Shown here piece by piece: positions 31,345-40,587 of a DNA stretch of 44,975 nt. The position numbers were made by a program, and so were the translations under genes. The notes beneath the pieces were generated by a model that did not search any database, was not told the origin of the DNA, and saw only the letters and a program-made list of their open reading frames with translations. This stretch comes from Phycisphaerales bacterium (lineage in GTDB: Bacteria; Planctomycetota; Phycisphaerae; Phycisphaerales; SM1A02). The DNA is taken from NCBI GenBank assembly GCA_022447205.1, contig JAKVBQ010000009.1, positions 1 to 44,975 on the forward strand. Reading direction: 5' to 3'. Numbering within the stretch: position 1 is the first letter of the stretch; the number at the start of each line of letters is the position of its first letter.

Positions 31345-32489
31345 CCATGTTCCACACCGATCGCCCCCGCCGGGCGCTGCACCATGCGCTGAATGCCGCG
31401 CTCATGGCGGGCTGGTTCCAGATGACATCCGTCGTCTCGGCTGAAACGATCCACCTGCGTGGAGGCGATGACTCGATCGAATCCACGACGTTCGATCTCA
31501 GGGACGACGGGATTCACCTCCTGGCGTCGGGCTCGGAGACCGGTGAAGTCTCACGGGTGATTCCATGGGACATGGTCCGCGAGATCGATGGGATCAGTGC
31601 TCCGTCGATCCGGGATGCCTGGGAGAAGTACCGCCCGGTGGCCCTGGAGCTCTGGCGGGCACGGTCCCGCCTCCAGCGTGGAGACGCCCGGCTTGCGGAG
31701 CTGCTCTTCGAACGGCATTTCGAGCAACTCGCCGGAGGCGACGCGGCATCCGAACTTGACCTGATCATCGCGGAAGGTCTTCTTCGCGTTCGCCTGGCCC
31801 GTGGTGCGGTCGAGGAGGCACTCGCACCCGCTCTCGAGACGATTCGATTGCGACGAGCGGGTATCAGCACCGATCGTTACGACGAACTCCCGGACGTGAT
31901 CGATGAGCAACTCTGGCTGGTTCCGGAACTCCCCCCGATCCGCACCGACCTGCGGATGATCGATCTGCTGCCCGATCTGCTGCGGCCCTGGAGCGAATCC
32001 GAGGACCCTCATGTCCGGGCGCTTGCCGAAGGGTACGCAGGTCCAACGGACACGCTTCTCGTGGAGGATGCAGGCACCGGGGTCCTTCTCCTCGCCGCCG
32101 CGCGTGAGGCGATCGCCATCGACCCGGTGGTGCGACAAAAAGGGCGTGCTCAACTCTCGAGCCTGGCCACGATGCAGGATGCTCCTCCCTGGGTCGATGC
32201 CTGGAGTCGCTGGTTCACCGCACGGTCACTGTCCCTTGAATCAGATGCGGATGTCGATGACATCCTGATCGAGCTCCTGCACATCCCCGCACGACATGCG
32301 AGCCGCTGTCCTGCGCTCGCCTCTCGTGCGATCATCCACGCCACCGAGATCCTGGACGAGGCCGGACGTTTCCCTGAAGCGAACATGCTGCGACGGGAAC
32401 TTCTTGTTTCGCATGCAAGTGTCGTGCCTGCCATACATCCAGACCCTGTCACACATGATGGTCCTACAGACGGATCGGAGACTCCATGA
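31341..32489 (+). CDS. Exported protein of unknown function in the VWA/ExbBD operon
   Basis: 382 residues; start overlaps the VWA stop (ATGA). The N-terminus is hydrophobic ('ALNAALMAGWFQMTSVVSAE') and cleaves plausibly after VSA. Residues 37-85 are beta-rich ('STTFDLRDDGIHLLASGS', 'SRVIPWDMVREIDGI'), the remainder alpha-helical with Leu/Ala/Arg-rich repeats suggesting a TPR-like solenoid. I do not recognise the family. Its place between the VWA and ExbB genes points to a periplasmic partner of that complex. Confidence 0.75.
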   Translation: MTMFHTDRPRRALHHALNAALMAGWFQMTSVVSAETIHLRGGDDSIESTTFDLRDDGIHLLASGSETGEVSRVIPWDMVREIDGISAPSIRDAWEKYRPVALELWRARSRLQRGDARLAELLFERHFEQLAGGDAASELDLIIAEGLLRVRLARGAVEEALAPALETIRLRRAGISTDRYDELPDVIDEQLWLVPELPPIRTDLRMIDLLPDLLRPWSESEDPHVRALAEGYAGPTDTLLVEDAGTGVLLLAAAREAIAIDPVVRQKGRAQLSSLATMQDAPPWVDAWSRWFTARSLSLESDADVDDILIELLHIPARHASRCPALASRAIIHATEILDEAGRFPEANMLRRELLVSHASVVPAIHPDPVTHDGPTDGSETP

Positions 32490-33226
32490 CGACGTTGATT
32501 CCCGCCCTTCTGGGCGCGGCTGATTCACAGGCCGGCTCGACCCTCCTCAAGTTCATCACCGGAGGGGGCTTGATCGGGTACATGATCATCCTCCTGTCGA
32601 TCGTCGGTCTCGTGCTCGTGGTGATCCACGCCTTCCAGATCCGCCGAAGCGAACTGGTGCCACCGGAGCAGTCCGTCGCCCTCCGGGAGCTCCTCTCTTC
32701 CGGACGAGCCGAGGAGGCGCTGCAGTTCTGCATCCAGCCGGCCAACGACACGTTCCTGACCAGGGTGCTGGCCCCCGGGCTCACGCGTTTTCTCAAATCG
32801 CCCTTCGGAGCCTTCGAGATCAAGACCGCCCTCGAGGATGCCGGGGCCGAGCAGACCGAACGGCTCTACCGTTCGACGGACGCTCTCGGGGTGATCGGCT
32901 CGATCGCTCCCCTGATGGGGCTGCTGGGCACCGTCTGGGGCATGATCGGCGCGTTCGACACCGTGTCCGCTGGTGCGGTCAGTGACGCCGCCTACTACGA
33001 GCAGCTGGCCGCGAACATCAGTCTCGCGCTGGTCACCACGATGCAGGGGCTGGTGGTCGCGATTCCTTGCGTGATCCTCTACTCCTTCTTCCGCAATCGC
33101 ATCGATGCGATCGCCGCCGATGCCGGAGGAGAGCTCGATCAGCTGGCGATGCTCCTGGAATCAGCGCAGGCATCTCGCGGCGACAAGAGGGCGGCTCCCT
33201 CCGCTCCCCAGGGTGCGGCTCGATGA
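32486..33226 (+). CDS. MotA/TolQ/ExbB family proton channel protein
   Basis: 246 residues, three membrane helices: about 29-50 ('LIGYMIILLSIVGLVLVVIH'), 134-157 ('LGVIGSIAPLMGLLGTVWGM') and 178-201 ('SLALVTTMQGLVVAIPCVIL'). The signature 'GSIAPLMGLLGTVWGMI.AF' and Thr149 plus Thr184/185 correspond to the conserved polar residues lining the ExbB/TolQ pore. With ExbD-type partners such proteins turn proton flow into movement of a third protein. The start overlaps the previous stop (ATGA); the stop overlaps the next start. Whether it is nearer ExbB or TolQ cannot be decided by eye. Confidence 0.93.
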   Translation: MTTLIPALLGAADSQAGSTLLKFITGGGLIGYMIILLSIVGLVLVVIHAFQIRRSELVPPEQSVALRELLSSGRAEEALQFCIQPANDTFLTRVLAPGLTRFLKSPFGAFEIKTALEDAGAEQTERLYRSTDALGVIGSIAPLMGLLGTVWGMIGAFDTVSAGAVSDAAYYEQLAANISLALVTTMQGLVVAIPCVILYSFFRNRIDAIAADAGGELDQLAMLLESAQASRGDKRAAPSAPQGAAR

Positions 33227-33654
33227 AGTTCGCCAGGTCGGGTTCGCGCCCGAAATCCATGCTCCTCGACATGACACCGATGATCGACATCGTGTTCCTG
33301 CTGTTGATCTTCTTCCTGACCACCGCCCAGCTCGCACGCGAGTCACGTGCCGAACTCGACCTGCCCGAGGAGCGGGGTGAACAGCGGGAGGACGTGGAAC
33401 GAGCCGGTCTGATCATCAGCGTGCTCGCCACCGGTGAGCTGATGCAGGGGGATCGCGTCATCACGGTCCCCGAGCTCGAGGAGATCGCGATCGCCCAGGT
33501 GGTGGGGGGGCGCGACGAGAACGGTCGCCTGGTCCGGCCGCTGGTGCGAGCCGATCGCAACGCGCCCGCTGAACGATTGAACGAGGTCTTCAACGCCCTG
33601 CGTCGTGCCGGGACGGGTTCGGCCCGGCTCGCGACCAGTGCGCCACGAAGGTGA
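33223..33654 (+). CDS. ExbD/TolR family protein, first copy
   Basis: 143 residues; ATG overlaps the ExbB-type stop. The start is set here, since upstream in-frame residues belong to the previous gene in another frame. One helix near the N-terminus reads 'MTPMIDIVFLLLIFFLTT'; Asp22 is the proton-carrying residue equivalent to ExbD Asp25. The periplasmic part ('AGLIISVLATGELMQGDRVI', 'LVRPLVRADRNAPAERLNEV') has the beta-alpha pattern of ExbD. It would form the dimer inside the channel pentamer. Confidence 0.93.
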   Translation: MKFARSGSRPKSMLLDMTPMIDIVFLLLIFFLTTAQLARESRAELDLPEERGEQREDVERAGLIISVLATGELMQGDRVITVPELEEIAIAQVVGGRDENGRLVRPLVRADRNAPAERLNEVFNALRRAGTGSARLATSAPRR

Positions 33655-33688
33655 ACCACAGACGAACGCATCGTCCGGAGCAGACCGC

Positions 33689-34120
33689 TTGCGCATCAAG
33701 GCAAAGACAAATCGACGCCGCAATGAACGCCTGACCCTGAACATGGCGAGCATGATCGACTGCACCTTCCTGTTGCTCGCCTATTTCCTGCTGACGATGG
33801 TCGTGGTCCAGCCCGAGGATCAGCTCGCCCCGAACCTGCGTGCGGATCGAACGGCCGCATCAGGTGCTTCCAGTGACTTCCAGCCCCAGATCGTCGATGT
33901 CCAGCTTCGGGAATCGGGTCCGGTCTTCCTGCTCGGAGACCGGGTCTTCCAGGATCGTGATGCACTGACCGCTGCGCTGGTTGATCTTCCGAAGGAGACC
34001 GGTCTGTTCGTGCGGGTTCACCCGGGTCCCACCGTCGGTGCCGCGGCTGCGGCCATGCAGGCCGGCCGTGATGCCGGGTTCGAGACCGTGACGTACGTGC
34101 CCGCGGGATCGGGAGGGTGA
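33689..34120 (+). CDS. ExbD/TolR family protein, second copy
   Basis: 143 residues if begun at TTG 33689, nine bases after GGAG; no ATG fits before the helix and the GTG upstream lies inside the first ExbD gene. With this start both ExbD proteins have the same length. The helix is 'NMASMIDCTFLLLAYFLLT': Asp24 is kept, but the usual Thr-Pro before it is Ala-Ser and a Cys follows. The periplasmic part ends 'AAAMQAGRDAGFETVTYVP', the typical ExbD C-terminus. Two unlike ExbD genes after one ExbB suggest a heterodimer in the channel. The stop overlaps the next gene's GTGATG. Confidence 0.85.
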   Translation: MRIKAKTNRRRNERLTLNMASMIDCTFLLLAYFLLTMVVVQPEDQLAPNLRADRTAASGASSDFQPQIVDVQLRESGPVFLLGDRVFQDRDALTAALVDLPKETGLFVRVHPGPTVGAAAAAMQAGRDAGFETVTYVPAGSGG

Positions 34121-36693
34121 TGGTCGACGTGCGACATGTCATGGCACAACTCATCGCCTTGCTGCTCTTCGCCACGACCGCGAACGGCCAGGAAGTCGTG
34201 GCGACCTGGCTCGAGGAGACCGGACTGCAACGCCTCCATGCTCGTGAGCTCGAGCGACTGCTTGGGGAGACTGCCAACCAGGAGACACGTGCCCGGATCG
34301 CGCTCTCTCTTGCCGGACTCTACGCGGAGCTTCTCCAGTCGACTCCTGCGGGGGCACAGCGGAAGGTGCTTGAGGATCGTGCGCGCCTGCTTCTTGACAA
34401 GATCGAGGAGACCGCGGGCGATCCGCTTCGCCTCACACTGCTTCGTTCCCGCTATGCGCTCGCTTCCGGGAGCTGCGAGCGGATCCGACTCGCCCTCGAC
34501 ATCGAGGGAACGAGGCAGGCCCTGGTGGAAGAGCTCGCCGAGATCGCGCAGGAACTCCTGGAGGTCGGCGAACGACTCGAGCGCAGCGAGCGGGCGCTTG
34601 AGCGCAGGATCAACCGGACCGGCGGCATGCGTGCCCAGGCGCTGGGCGCACGTTCCGATGGGATCGGCATGCGGATCGCCCAGTCCACCTACCTCCAGGC
34701 GTGGGCACGCGCCTACCTGGGATGGCTGACGGATGACCGGGCGGAGGCGATCAAGGCCCAGAAGCTCTTCGGCCTGATCCTTTCGACCGGGGATTCATTT
34801 CCGTCTCCCACCGATATCTCGAAGGATCTCCGTCGAAACGAGATCTATGCGGAATCGATCCTTGGCATGGCCTTCGCGAAGAGCGTGACGGATTCCCTCG
34901 CCACCGTCCGCACCTGGATCGATCTCCTGGACTCCTCCGAGACCTCGGGCTACGTCCGCGACTCTCTTCCGTACTGGAGACTTCTCCTGTATTCGGAGGC
35001 AGGAGCACATGAGGACGCGCTCGACCTGCTTCGCAAGCTGCCTGATGAGGCACCGGTCAGCTGGCTTCGCCTCGCCGCAGTTCGTGGCCTTGGTGCCGAG
35101 GTCCCAGACAGTGCGACCCGCTCGCTCGGTACCGAGGCGATCGCAATCCTCGCATCTCGCGGCGAACTGGCCCAGGTCGTCGATCTTGCGGAACGCTTCA
35201 ATCTCTCCGGCATGGATCAGGGGGGCTTCGCCCTGCAGTATGTGAACGGCGTCTGTCATTACCAGGATGCCCAAGCTGCCGTCGAGGCGGGTCGTGACAC
35301 CGAGTCGCTTCGTGACTATCGATCCGCACTCGACGATCTCGAGTCCGCGCTCCTTGAGGCGGACTCGGAGGACTTCCCCGAGGCGGTCCCCGGTGCGATC
35401 GCGATGCGGGCGTGGTGTCTTCACAAGCTCGGGAGGTTCCCGGAGGCGTCCTTCGCCTTCGAGGCGGCGGCGGAGCGTCATGCCGGTGTCGATGCGGGGA
35501 ACTACCTCTGGATGGCGCTCGAGAGTCTCGACCCCGTCAAGGCCCGAACAGTGGGAGGACGATCGACCGTTGAGCGCAGGGCGGAGCTGATCACCCGCTT
35601 CCTCAACGATCATCCCGCGCATCCGAACGCGCCCAATGCACTGCTCAGGCAGTTCGCTTCGATCAGCGATCCCAGCCTGGAGGATGCCGAGACCCTTGTC
35701 ATGGTGCCGACCGGGACGGCGAACGGGAATCGGGCGTACCAGCAGGGGCTCCAGCTGCTCTATCGCATCTTTCGACGTGGTGATGCCGATGAACGAATCA
35801 AGGCGGGTGAACGTTTCCTCGAACTGGTCCCGATCCCCCGGTTTACATGGGACATGGATGATTCGGAGCGGCTTCATGCCGTTCTGCGTGTCCGTCAATT
35901 GCTGGACATCTCCCTTGCTTCCGTGATCGCACGGACCGAGATCGCACGTGCTGCGCTTGACGCGATCGACCAGGCCGTCGATGCGGGTGTCATCGACCTG
36001 ACGGAGAATGAGCGGGAGATCATCTACCGACGACTGATGCTTGCCCTGCTCGAGGGTCGTCCGGAGGATGCGCTGTACCACTTCGGCCTGCTGGAGAACG
36101 ATTCCGACGACTGGACCAGGGTGGCCGCACGCAGCCTCTACAACGCGGCACGCGTGGTGCTCGTCGATCCAGATCTTCCACTGGAGGACTTCCGCACCCA
36201 GTACGGCATCGATGGTGTCCGGCGGGCGGCCGGTTTCCTGCTTGGGGAGGACCCGGAGACAGCGGACTTCACCGACGACTCGACTTTCAGGATCGGTCGT
36301 GCCCTGGCTCTTGCGGAACGGATGGCATACGAATCGAGTGGAGATCAGCAGGGGCTCGATCGAGCCTACGCGCTCTTCACCATTCTGAACGGCGCACGTC
36401 CTCGCGACGAAGGAGTGCTCGAGGGGCTTGCATGGTCCGCCGAGATGCTTGGTGACGATGATGCCGCTCTTGCGGCACTGCGCACCCTGGTGTCGGGCAC
36501 TGCGATCGGGACCGAGCGCTGGTTCCGTCGGAAGCATGAACTGGTTCGCGTCCTCGCCCGAACGGATCCTGCGCGTGCCCGAGACGTGCTCGAACAGCAT
36601 GTCGTGCTGCATCCGGACTACGGACCGGCGCCCTGGGGCGAACGACTGTCCGCCTTGCACGCGGAACTCGGCAGGGAAGGGGGCGTTCGATGA
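34117..36693 (+). CDS. Large exported helical-repeat protein of unknown function
   Basis: 858 residues; the start overlaps the ExbD stop (GTGATG, two possible starts one codon apart). Signal peptide 'VMAQLIALLLFATTANGQE'. The rest is nearly all helical, with many Ala/Leu/Arg-rich pairs of helices and TPR-like units such as 'FPEASFAFEAAAERHAGVDA', 'RALALAERMAYES' and 'DDDAALAALRTLVSG'. A long alpha-solenoid in the periplasm is the likely shape, often a protein-binding scaffold. I recognise no enzymatic motif. It ends ATGA-overlapped with the next gene. Confidence 0.75.
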   Translation: MMVDVRHVMAQLIALLLFATTANGQEVVATWLEETGLQRLHARELERLLGETANQETRARIALSLAGLYAELLQSTPAGAQRKVLEDRARLLLDKIEETAGDPLRLTLLRSRYALASGSCERIRLALDIEGTRQALVEELAEIAQELLEVGERLERSERALERRINRTGGMRAQALGARSDGIGMRIAQSTYLQAWARAYLGWLTDDRAEAIKAQKLFGLILSTGDSFPSPTDISKDLRRNEIYAESILGMAFAKSVTDSLATVRTWIDLLDSSETSGYVRDSLPYWRLLLYSEAGAHEDALDLLRKLPDEAPVSWLRLAAVRGLGAEVPDSATRSLGTEAIAILASRGELAQVVDLAERFNLSGMDQGGFALQYVNGVCHYQDAQAAVEAGRDTESLRDYRSALDDLESALLEADSEDFPEAVPGAIAMRAWCLHKLGRFPEASFAFEAAAERHAGVDAGNYLWMALESLDPVKARTVGGRSTVERRAELITRFLNDHPAHPNAPNALLRQFASISDPSLEDAETLVMVPTGTANGNRAYQQGLQLLYRIFRRGDADERIKAGERFLELVPIPRFTWDMDDSERLHAVLRVRQLLDISLASVIARTEIARAALDAIDQAVDAGVIDLTENEREIIYRRLMLALLEGRPEDALYHFGLLENDSDDWTRVAARSLYNAARVVLVDPDLPLEDFRTQYGIDGVRRAAGFLLGEDPETADFTDDSTFRIGRALALAERMAYESSGDQQGLDRAYALFTILNGARPRDEGVLEGLAWSAEMLGDDDAALAALRTLVSGTAIGTERWFRRKHELVRVLARTDPARARDVLEQHVVLHPDYGPAPWGERLSALHAELGREGGVR

Positions 36694-39600
36694 GTCACCC
36701 TCCCTTGCGTCGCTTTCTCGGGCTCGATGAGAACTCGAGCGATCATGCACTCCTGGGGCTCCAGCCCGACGAATGTGGTGATCGGGAGCGTGTCGCACAG
36801 GCGCTTGCCGACCGTCTTGATCGTCTTGAGCGGCATCCGTCCGGCCGGAGTGCGGATGCGATGACCGTCCGCCAGTGTCTCGGCGCGGCGGCTGCCCGAC
36901 TCATTGGTGACCTCGACGTCGTACCCGTCCAACAGGCACCGCCCAGGTCACCAGCCGCGATCGTTCCCGACGGTGCCATCTCGCTCGATGAACAGGATGA
37001 GGTGGCGCGTGAGCCCGAACCACCCCCACGGATCGAACATGCGGTTCCGGTGTCGTCGACCGATCAGGGTGGACAACCCCCGGCCACGAAGGAACCCACC
37101 AGGCCCGATGACGCGTCGGTCGCGACGCTCAACGACTTCGACCGAACGGTGTTGGCGATCCTGGTTGGTTCGGGTGGGTGGAATGCGGAGAGTCGCGGTC
37201 GCCTCATCGAACTTGCTTCTCGACGTGGGCTCAAGCCCGCAGGCTTGATGAGAATCGTCAACGGTCTCTCGCACCTGTTGCAGGGGGGAGGCTTTGAGGG
37301 TGTCGCAGGTGCCCCACGTGCGATCGATGTGGCGTTGCCGCCGGCCAAGGTGGCACGGCCCCCGACGAAGATGGAAGTCCGCATGAACCAGATCTCGGAG
37401 GTTCTGGCCAGCGAGATGCGTGGGGACACGGCTGGATCGAGGCTTCGACTGGGGATCCTGTTCTCGGTGATCGGCATCGTCCTGAGCGGTCTCTTCATGG
37501 CATTGCTCATGCTGCCGTCGCCTGCAATCGAGGCGGCACGCAGGAAGGCTGCGGAAGCGGCTGCTCGCGAGGAACTGCTCGCTGCTTCAAACGATGCCTC
37601 CGTTGATTCGGCACCGGTGATTTCAGGTGGATTCATGCCTGATGATTCCGGCGTCGAGGAATTCACGGTGCAGCCCGTCATCTGGGAGCGACCACCGACC
37701 TTCCGTGGTGATTCCCGCCCGACTCGAGCGATCCTCAGGTCCCACGATGCGCCGGAGTGGATCAAGGGTCTCGAGACGATCGCACGGAAGTCATCGTTGC
37801 CACGTCCTGCAGGTGGCTCGAGGATCTTCATCGACTACACGGCATACCTTGATGACGCCGCAAGCTGCTGGCCGTTGCTCGAGCCCGGTCTCCGAGGCCA
37901 GCTCCTCGTGGCCCTCGCCGAGCCTGCGGCGGTCGGCGTCACGCTCGAGGTTCGTGAGCAGTTCCTCGACCTGATCGATGCCGGTTTCGTCACCTTGAAC
38001 AAGCCCGAGGACGTCTGGAAGTCGGCCTGGTCCGCTGGGCTGCTGGCCGGCATCATCGCCGACCCGCTTCAGCCGGAAGGCGTCCGTTCCCTTGCCACCC
38101 TCCGTCTGAACGAGGAGCTTGGAAGTCGTCGCCGTGTTCGTGGTGAGGGGGAAAGTCCGTTCCAGCTCGCCACGGGAAGGAAGTTGGATCGCATGGTTCC
38201 GGAGCTCGTGCAGCTCGCGGTGATCGAACATCCCGACGTGCTCGATGCGTGGGAGTACTGGATCCAGGCCCAGAAGGCCGTTCGAACCGGATTGCTTGCC
38301 GAGACCGCCTGGTTGGAGGCCGCGCTCGTCATCCTCGAGGAGGGGTATGCGCTCGAACGACCGGGTGCGCTCACCGAGATTCTTGGCCGCCTGCTCTCGG
38401 AGCTCGACCTCACGACCCGTTCGCTCGATCCTGATCTCGTGCGTTCGAATCTCCGTTCATGGTTCGAATCCCCTGAGATCCCGTCCGACAATCTCTGGGT
38501 CCTGACCAGCATCCTGGCGCGTTCAGCCGATGTGCCTTGGTGGGATGCCCGTCACGTCCTCGATCCTGCCGCAACGGTGCCGGAGCGGCGGGCATTCATG
38601 GATCGGGTCGAGATGATCTGGCCGGAGCGACTGCCGACCGAACGTCCTCGGGGAATTCCCGTTCCTGGTGAGCTCCTCGACCGCATCGATCGAGTTCGTC
38701 ACGACTTGCACACCGATCTTCGCCGTGGCGACCGGATCGAAATGCTGCATCGCCTTGTCGCCTGCAGTCGCCTCGCTGCCACCGTCGAATTGTTCGAGCA
38801 GGGAGAGCGCTTGCTCGGTCTGGAAGAACTCGGTCGCGCGGAGGAGCTTGCCGGGACCGACGTCGAGCGGATGCTTCATCCGGAGTTCATCACGGAATCC
38901 GTCGGCGTCTCGCGGGATCGAGACGGGCTCTGGGCAGCTCAATGGAAGGATGCAAGACGAGGGGAACGCGAGCCGATTCTTCGCCAGCTCAAGCAAAGGA
39001 GTGGAGGGGACCTTGGTCCCGTCGATGCGGCTGCCCTGGCGGCCGAGGCCTATCGAGGCCAGGGCATGGACATCCTGCTCCTGGCGAGGAAGATGATCAC
39101 CGATCAGTTCCCCTACGGTCCCAACATGGCCCTTGCACTCCTCGATGAGTTCGGTCAGGCGTCGAGGAACGCTGAGACGAACGACTTCCTCTTCAGCCTC
39201 GGGGTGCTTGATCTGCCGACCGTGACCGATCCGAACTGGCATGCCAAGGTTCGTCTCGCGCTCGCACGCCATGCCTTCGCTCTGCAGGAATCCACACTGC
39301 ATGACATCGATCGGCTTGTGGAGGATCATGCGGATGTCCTTCGGAAGCGCTTCGATCAACTTGGTGGCGAGGCCTACCTTCGTGATTCAACACCGGAGGA
39401 GGTCGCCAGTGCCTTGGCTGGGCTGATGGACAGGCGCGCTCGCGATCGTTTCGTGTCCGATCCGATCCCCGCCGATCTCGAGGAGCTTCGCCGACGCCGT
39501 TCGGTCCGTTGGGCATCCGCCGTCACCAGCGCACAGCAGCTCGTGGCCGAGCTCACCTCGATCGCCGACATCGCCTTCTACGAGACGGCGAGTCTTCGCC

Positions 39601-39755
39601 CCGACCTTCGGAAGGCACTCATGGAGGAGCACATGGAACTGACGACACGGGTCTCTGCCGCACCGGACGTGCTTCACCAGCTGCTCGAACTCGAGCTTGC
39701 GCTCGTCGATCTCGTCCTCCTCCGACTGGAACCCGAGGAGGACGTCCTCCAATGA
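36690..39755 (+). CDS. 1021-residue single-pass membrane protein of unknown function
   Basis: The N-terminal 75 residues ('LRRFLGLDENSSDHALLGLQ', 'LGAAAARLIGDLD') look like the short helical module often placed at the front of planctomycete proteins that starts with 'FLGL' or 'LLGL'; it is somewhat J-domain-like without HPD. Residues 75-145 are Pro-rich; 145-215 a helical domain; about 251-273 one membrane helix ('LGILFSVIGIVLSGLFMALL'). Some 740 residues follow that should be periplasmic, mostly helical. It overlaps its neighbours by four bases on both sides and so is certainly translated with the ExbBD-type genes. No family recognised. Confidence 0.75.
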   Translation: MSHPPLRRFLGLDENSSDHALLGLQPDECGDRERVAQALADRLDRLERHPSGRSADAMTVRQCLGAAAARLIGDLDVVPVQQAPPRSPAAIVPDGAISLDEQDEVAREPEPPPRIEHAVPVSSTDQGGQPPATKEPTRPDDASVATLNDFDRTVLAILVGSGGWNAESRGRLIELASRRGLKPAGLMRIVNGLSHLLQGGGFEGVAGAPRAIDVALPPAKVARPPTKMEVRMNQISEVLASEMRGDTAGSRLRLGILFSVIGIVLSGLFMALLMLPSPAIEAARRKAAEAAAREELLAASNDASVDSAPVISGGFMPDDSGVEEFTVQPVIWERPPTFRGDSRPTRAILRSHDAPEWIKGLETIARKSSLPRPAGGSRIFIDYTAYLDDAASCWPLLEPGLRGQLLVALAEPAAVGVTLEVREQFLDLIDAGFVTLNKPEDVWKSAWSAGLLAGIIADPLQPEGVRSLATLRLNEELGSRRRVRGEGESPFQLATGRKLDRMVPELVQLAVIEHPDVLDAWEYWIQAQKAVRTGLLAETAWLEAALVILEEGYALERPGALTEILGRLLSELDLTTRSLDPDLVRSNLRSWFESPEIPSDNLWVLTSILARSADVPWWDARHVLDPAATVPERRAFMDRVEMIWPERLPTERPRGIPVPGELLDRIDRVRHDLHTDLRRGDRIEMLHRLVACSRLAATVELFEQGERLLGLEELGRAEELAGTDVERMLHPEFITESVGVSRDRDGLWAAQWKDARRGEREPILRQLKQRSGGDLGPVDAAALAAEAYRGQGMDILLLARKMITDQFPYGPNMALALLDEFGQASRNAETNDFLFSLGVLDLPTVTDPNWHAKVRLALARHAFALQESTLHDIDRLVEDHADVLRKRFDQLGGEAYLRDSTPEEVASALAGLMDRRARDRFVSDPIPADLEELRRRRSVRWASAVTSAQQLVAELTSIADIAFYETASLRPDLRKALMEEHMELTTRVSAAPDVLHQLLELELALVDLVLLRLEPEEDVLQ

Positions 39756-40570
39756 TTCGTGTCATGCACAGATCCCGAATCCTGCTCTTCGCCTGTTCGA
39801 TCCTGCTTCCGGCGGGCTTGTCGGGATCGATGGATCCCTCGATGTCCGACACCACCGCACCGGTCGACTGGACCGAGCGACTGGAGGCTCTGGAGCCTGC
39901 CCGTGCCCTGGAGTACTTCGAACTCGCGGAGGAGGTCTCCGAAACCGCTTCCAGCGTGGAGGAGCGGGAGCTCGCACGACAGCTCTTCGGGCTTGCGGGA
40001 CTCCTCGACGAGAAGCTCAGCTGCAGTGCGGCTCTCGCGATCGCGGACATGCCCGGCATGGAGCAGCGGAGGAACGTGCAGGAGCGGTTGCGTGCCGCTG
40101 CCGAGCTCCTCGCACCTTCCGGGACCATTGTCCTTGGTGCCAGCCGGAAGAGTGGGATCTCCGAACAGGATCGGATCATGCTCTGCAGGGCGCTCGGCAT
40201 GCTGCGACGAGGGGATGGCTACCGTGCCGGCAGGGCGTTCGAGGAACAGGGCGTCGTCGATGCGCTCGAGGAGGTGGGTTTCCTCTTCAACGGTGGAGCC
40301 AATCGGGTTCGCGAGGACTGCTCGATCTACAGGGGAGGGCTTCGCCCCGATCTTTCCGCCGAGGGGATCAGGTCGCACCTGATCGCGGAGATCATCACCC
40401 TGGCACCCGGCAATCCGGGGTGGGGGATCGAACTCCTTCGTTCCGACGCCGCACCACTGACGGTCGTCGATCTTGAACGGCTTGACCTGCTTTTCGGAGT
40501 CGATCCCGCCCGCCCCTACTGGCGGGGCGGTGCCTGGGTGGGCGCGCAGGACGCCCGTCGAGGCTACTGA
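39752..40570 (+). CDS. Exported protein of unknown function, last gene of the VWA/ExbBD operon
   Basis: 272 residues from the ATG overlapping the previous stop; the longer open frame upstream is the shadow of the preceding gene. Signal peptide 'SRILLFACSILLPAGLSGS'. The mature part is helical ('LEPARALEYFELAEEVSETA', 'ERELARQLFGLAGLLDEKL') and then has 'LLAPSGTIVLGASRKSG' and 'DLLFGVDPARPYWRGGAWVG'. No family recognised. It converges on the cystathionine gamma-lyase gene with 17 bases between stops and no clear terminator. Confidence 0.7.
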   Translation: MIRVMHRSRILLFACSILLPAGLSGSMDPSMSDTTAPVDWTERLEALEPARALEYFELAEEVSETASSVEERELARQLFGLAGLLDEKLSCSAALAIADMPGMEQRRNVQERLRAAAELLAPSGTIVLGASRKSGISEQDRIMLCRALGMLRRGDGYRAGRAFEEQGVVDALEEVGFLFNGGANRVREDCSIYRGGLRPDLSAEGIRSHLIAEIITLAPGNPGWGIELLRSDAAPLTVVDLERLDLLFGVDPARPYWRGGAWVGAQDARRGY

Positions 40571-40587
40571 ACGAAGGAAGGTCGTCC

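Noticed and set aside
34795-36798. A 667-codon open frame on the minus strand
   Set aside because: It is the antisense shadow of the 858-residue gene in GC-rich DNA, with no family motif, and the plus-strand gene fits the operon by four-base overlaps.
38455-38480. tRNA-like GGTTCGAATCCC
   Set aside because: It lies inside the 1021-residue gene and no acceptor stem or anticodon arm can be folded around it.
39509-39751. Eighty-one extra codons before the last gene of the VWA operon
   Set aside because: They overlap the end of the 1021-residue gene and precede a clear signal peptide start.
30313-40570. Zorya-type defence system (ZorA is also MotA/ExbB-like)
   Set aside because: There is no ZorB with an OmpA domain and no helicase or nuclease gene; two ExbD proteins and a VWA protein do not fit it.
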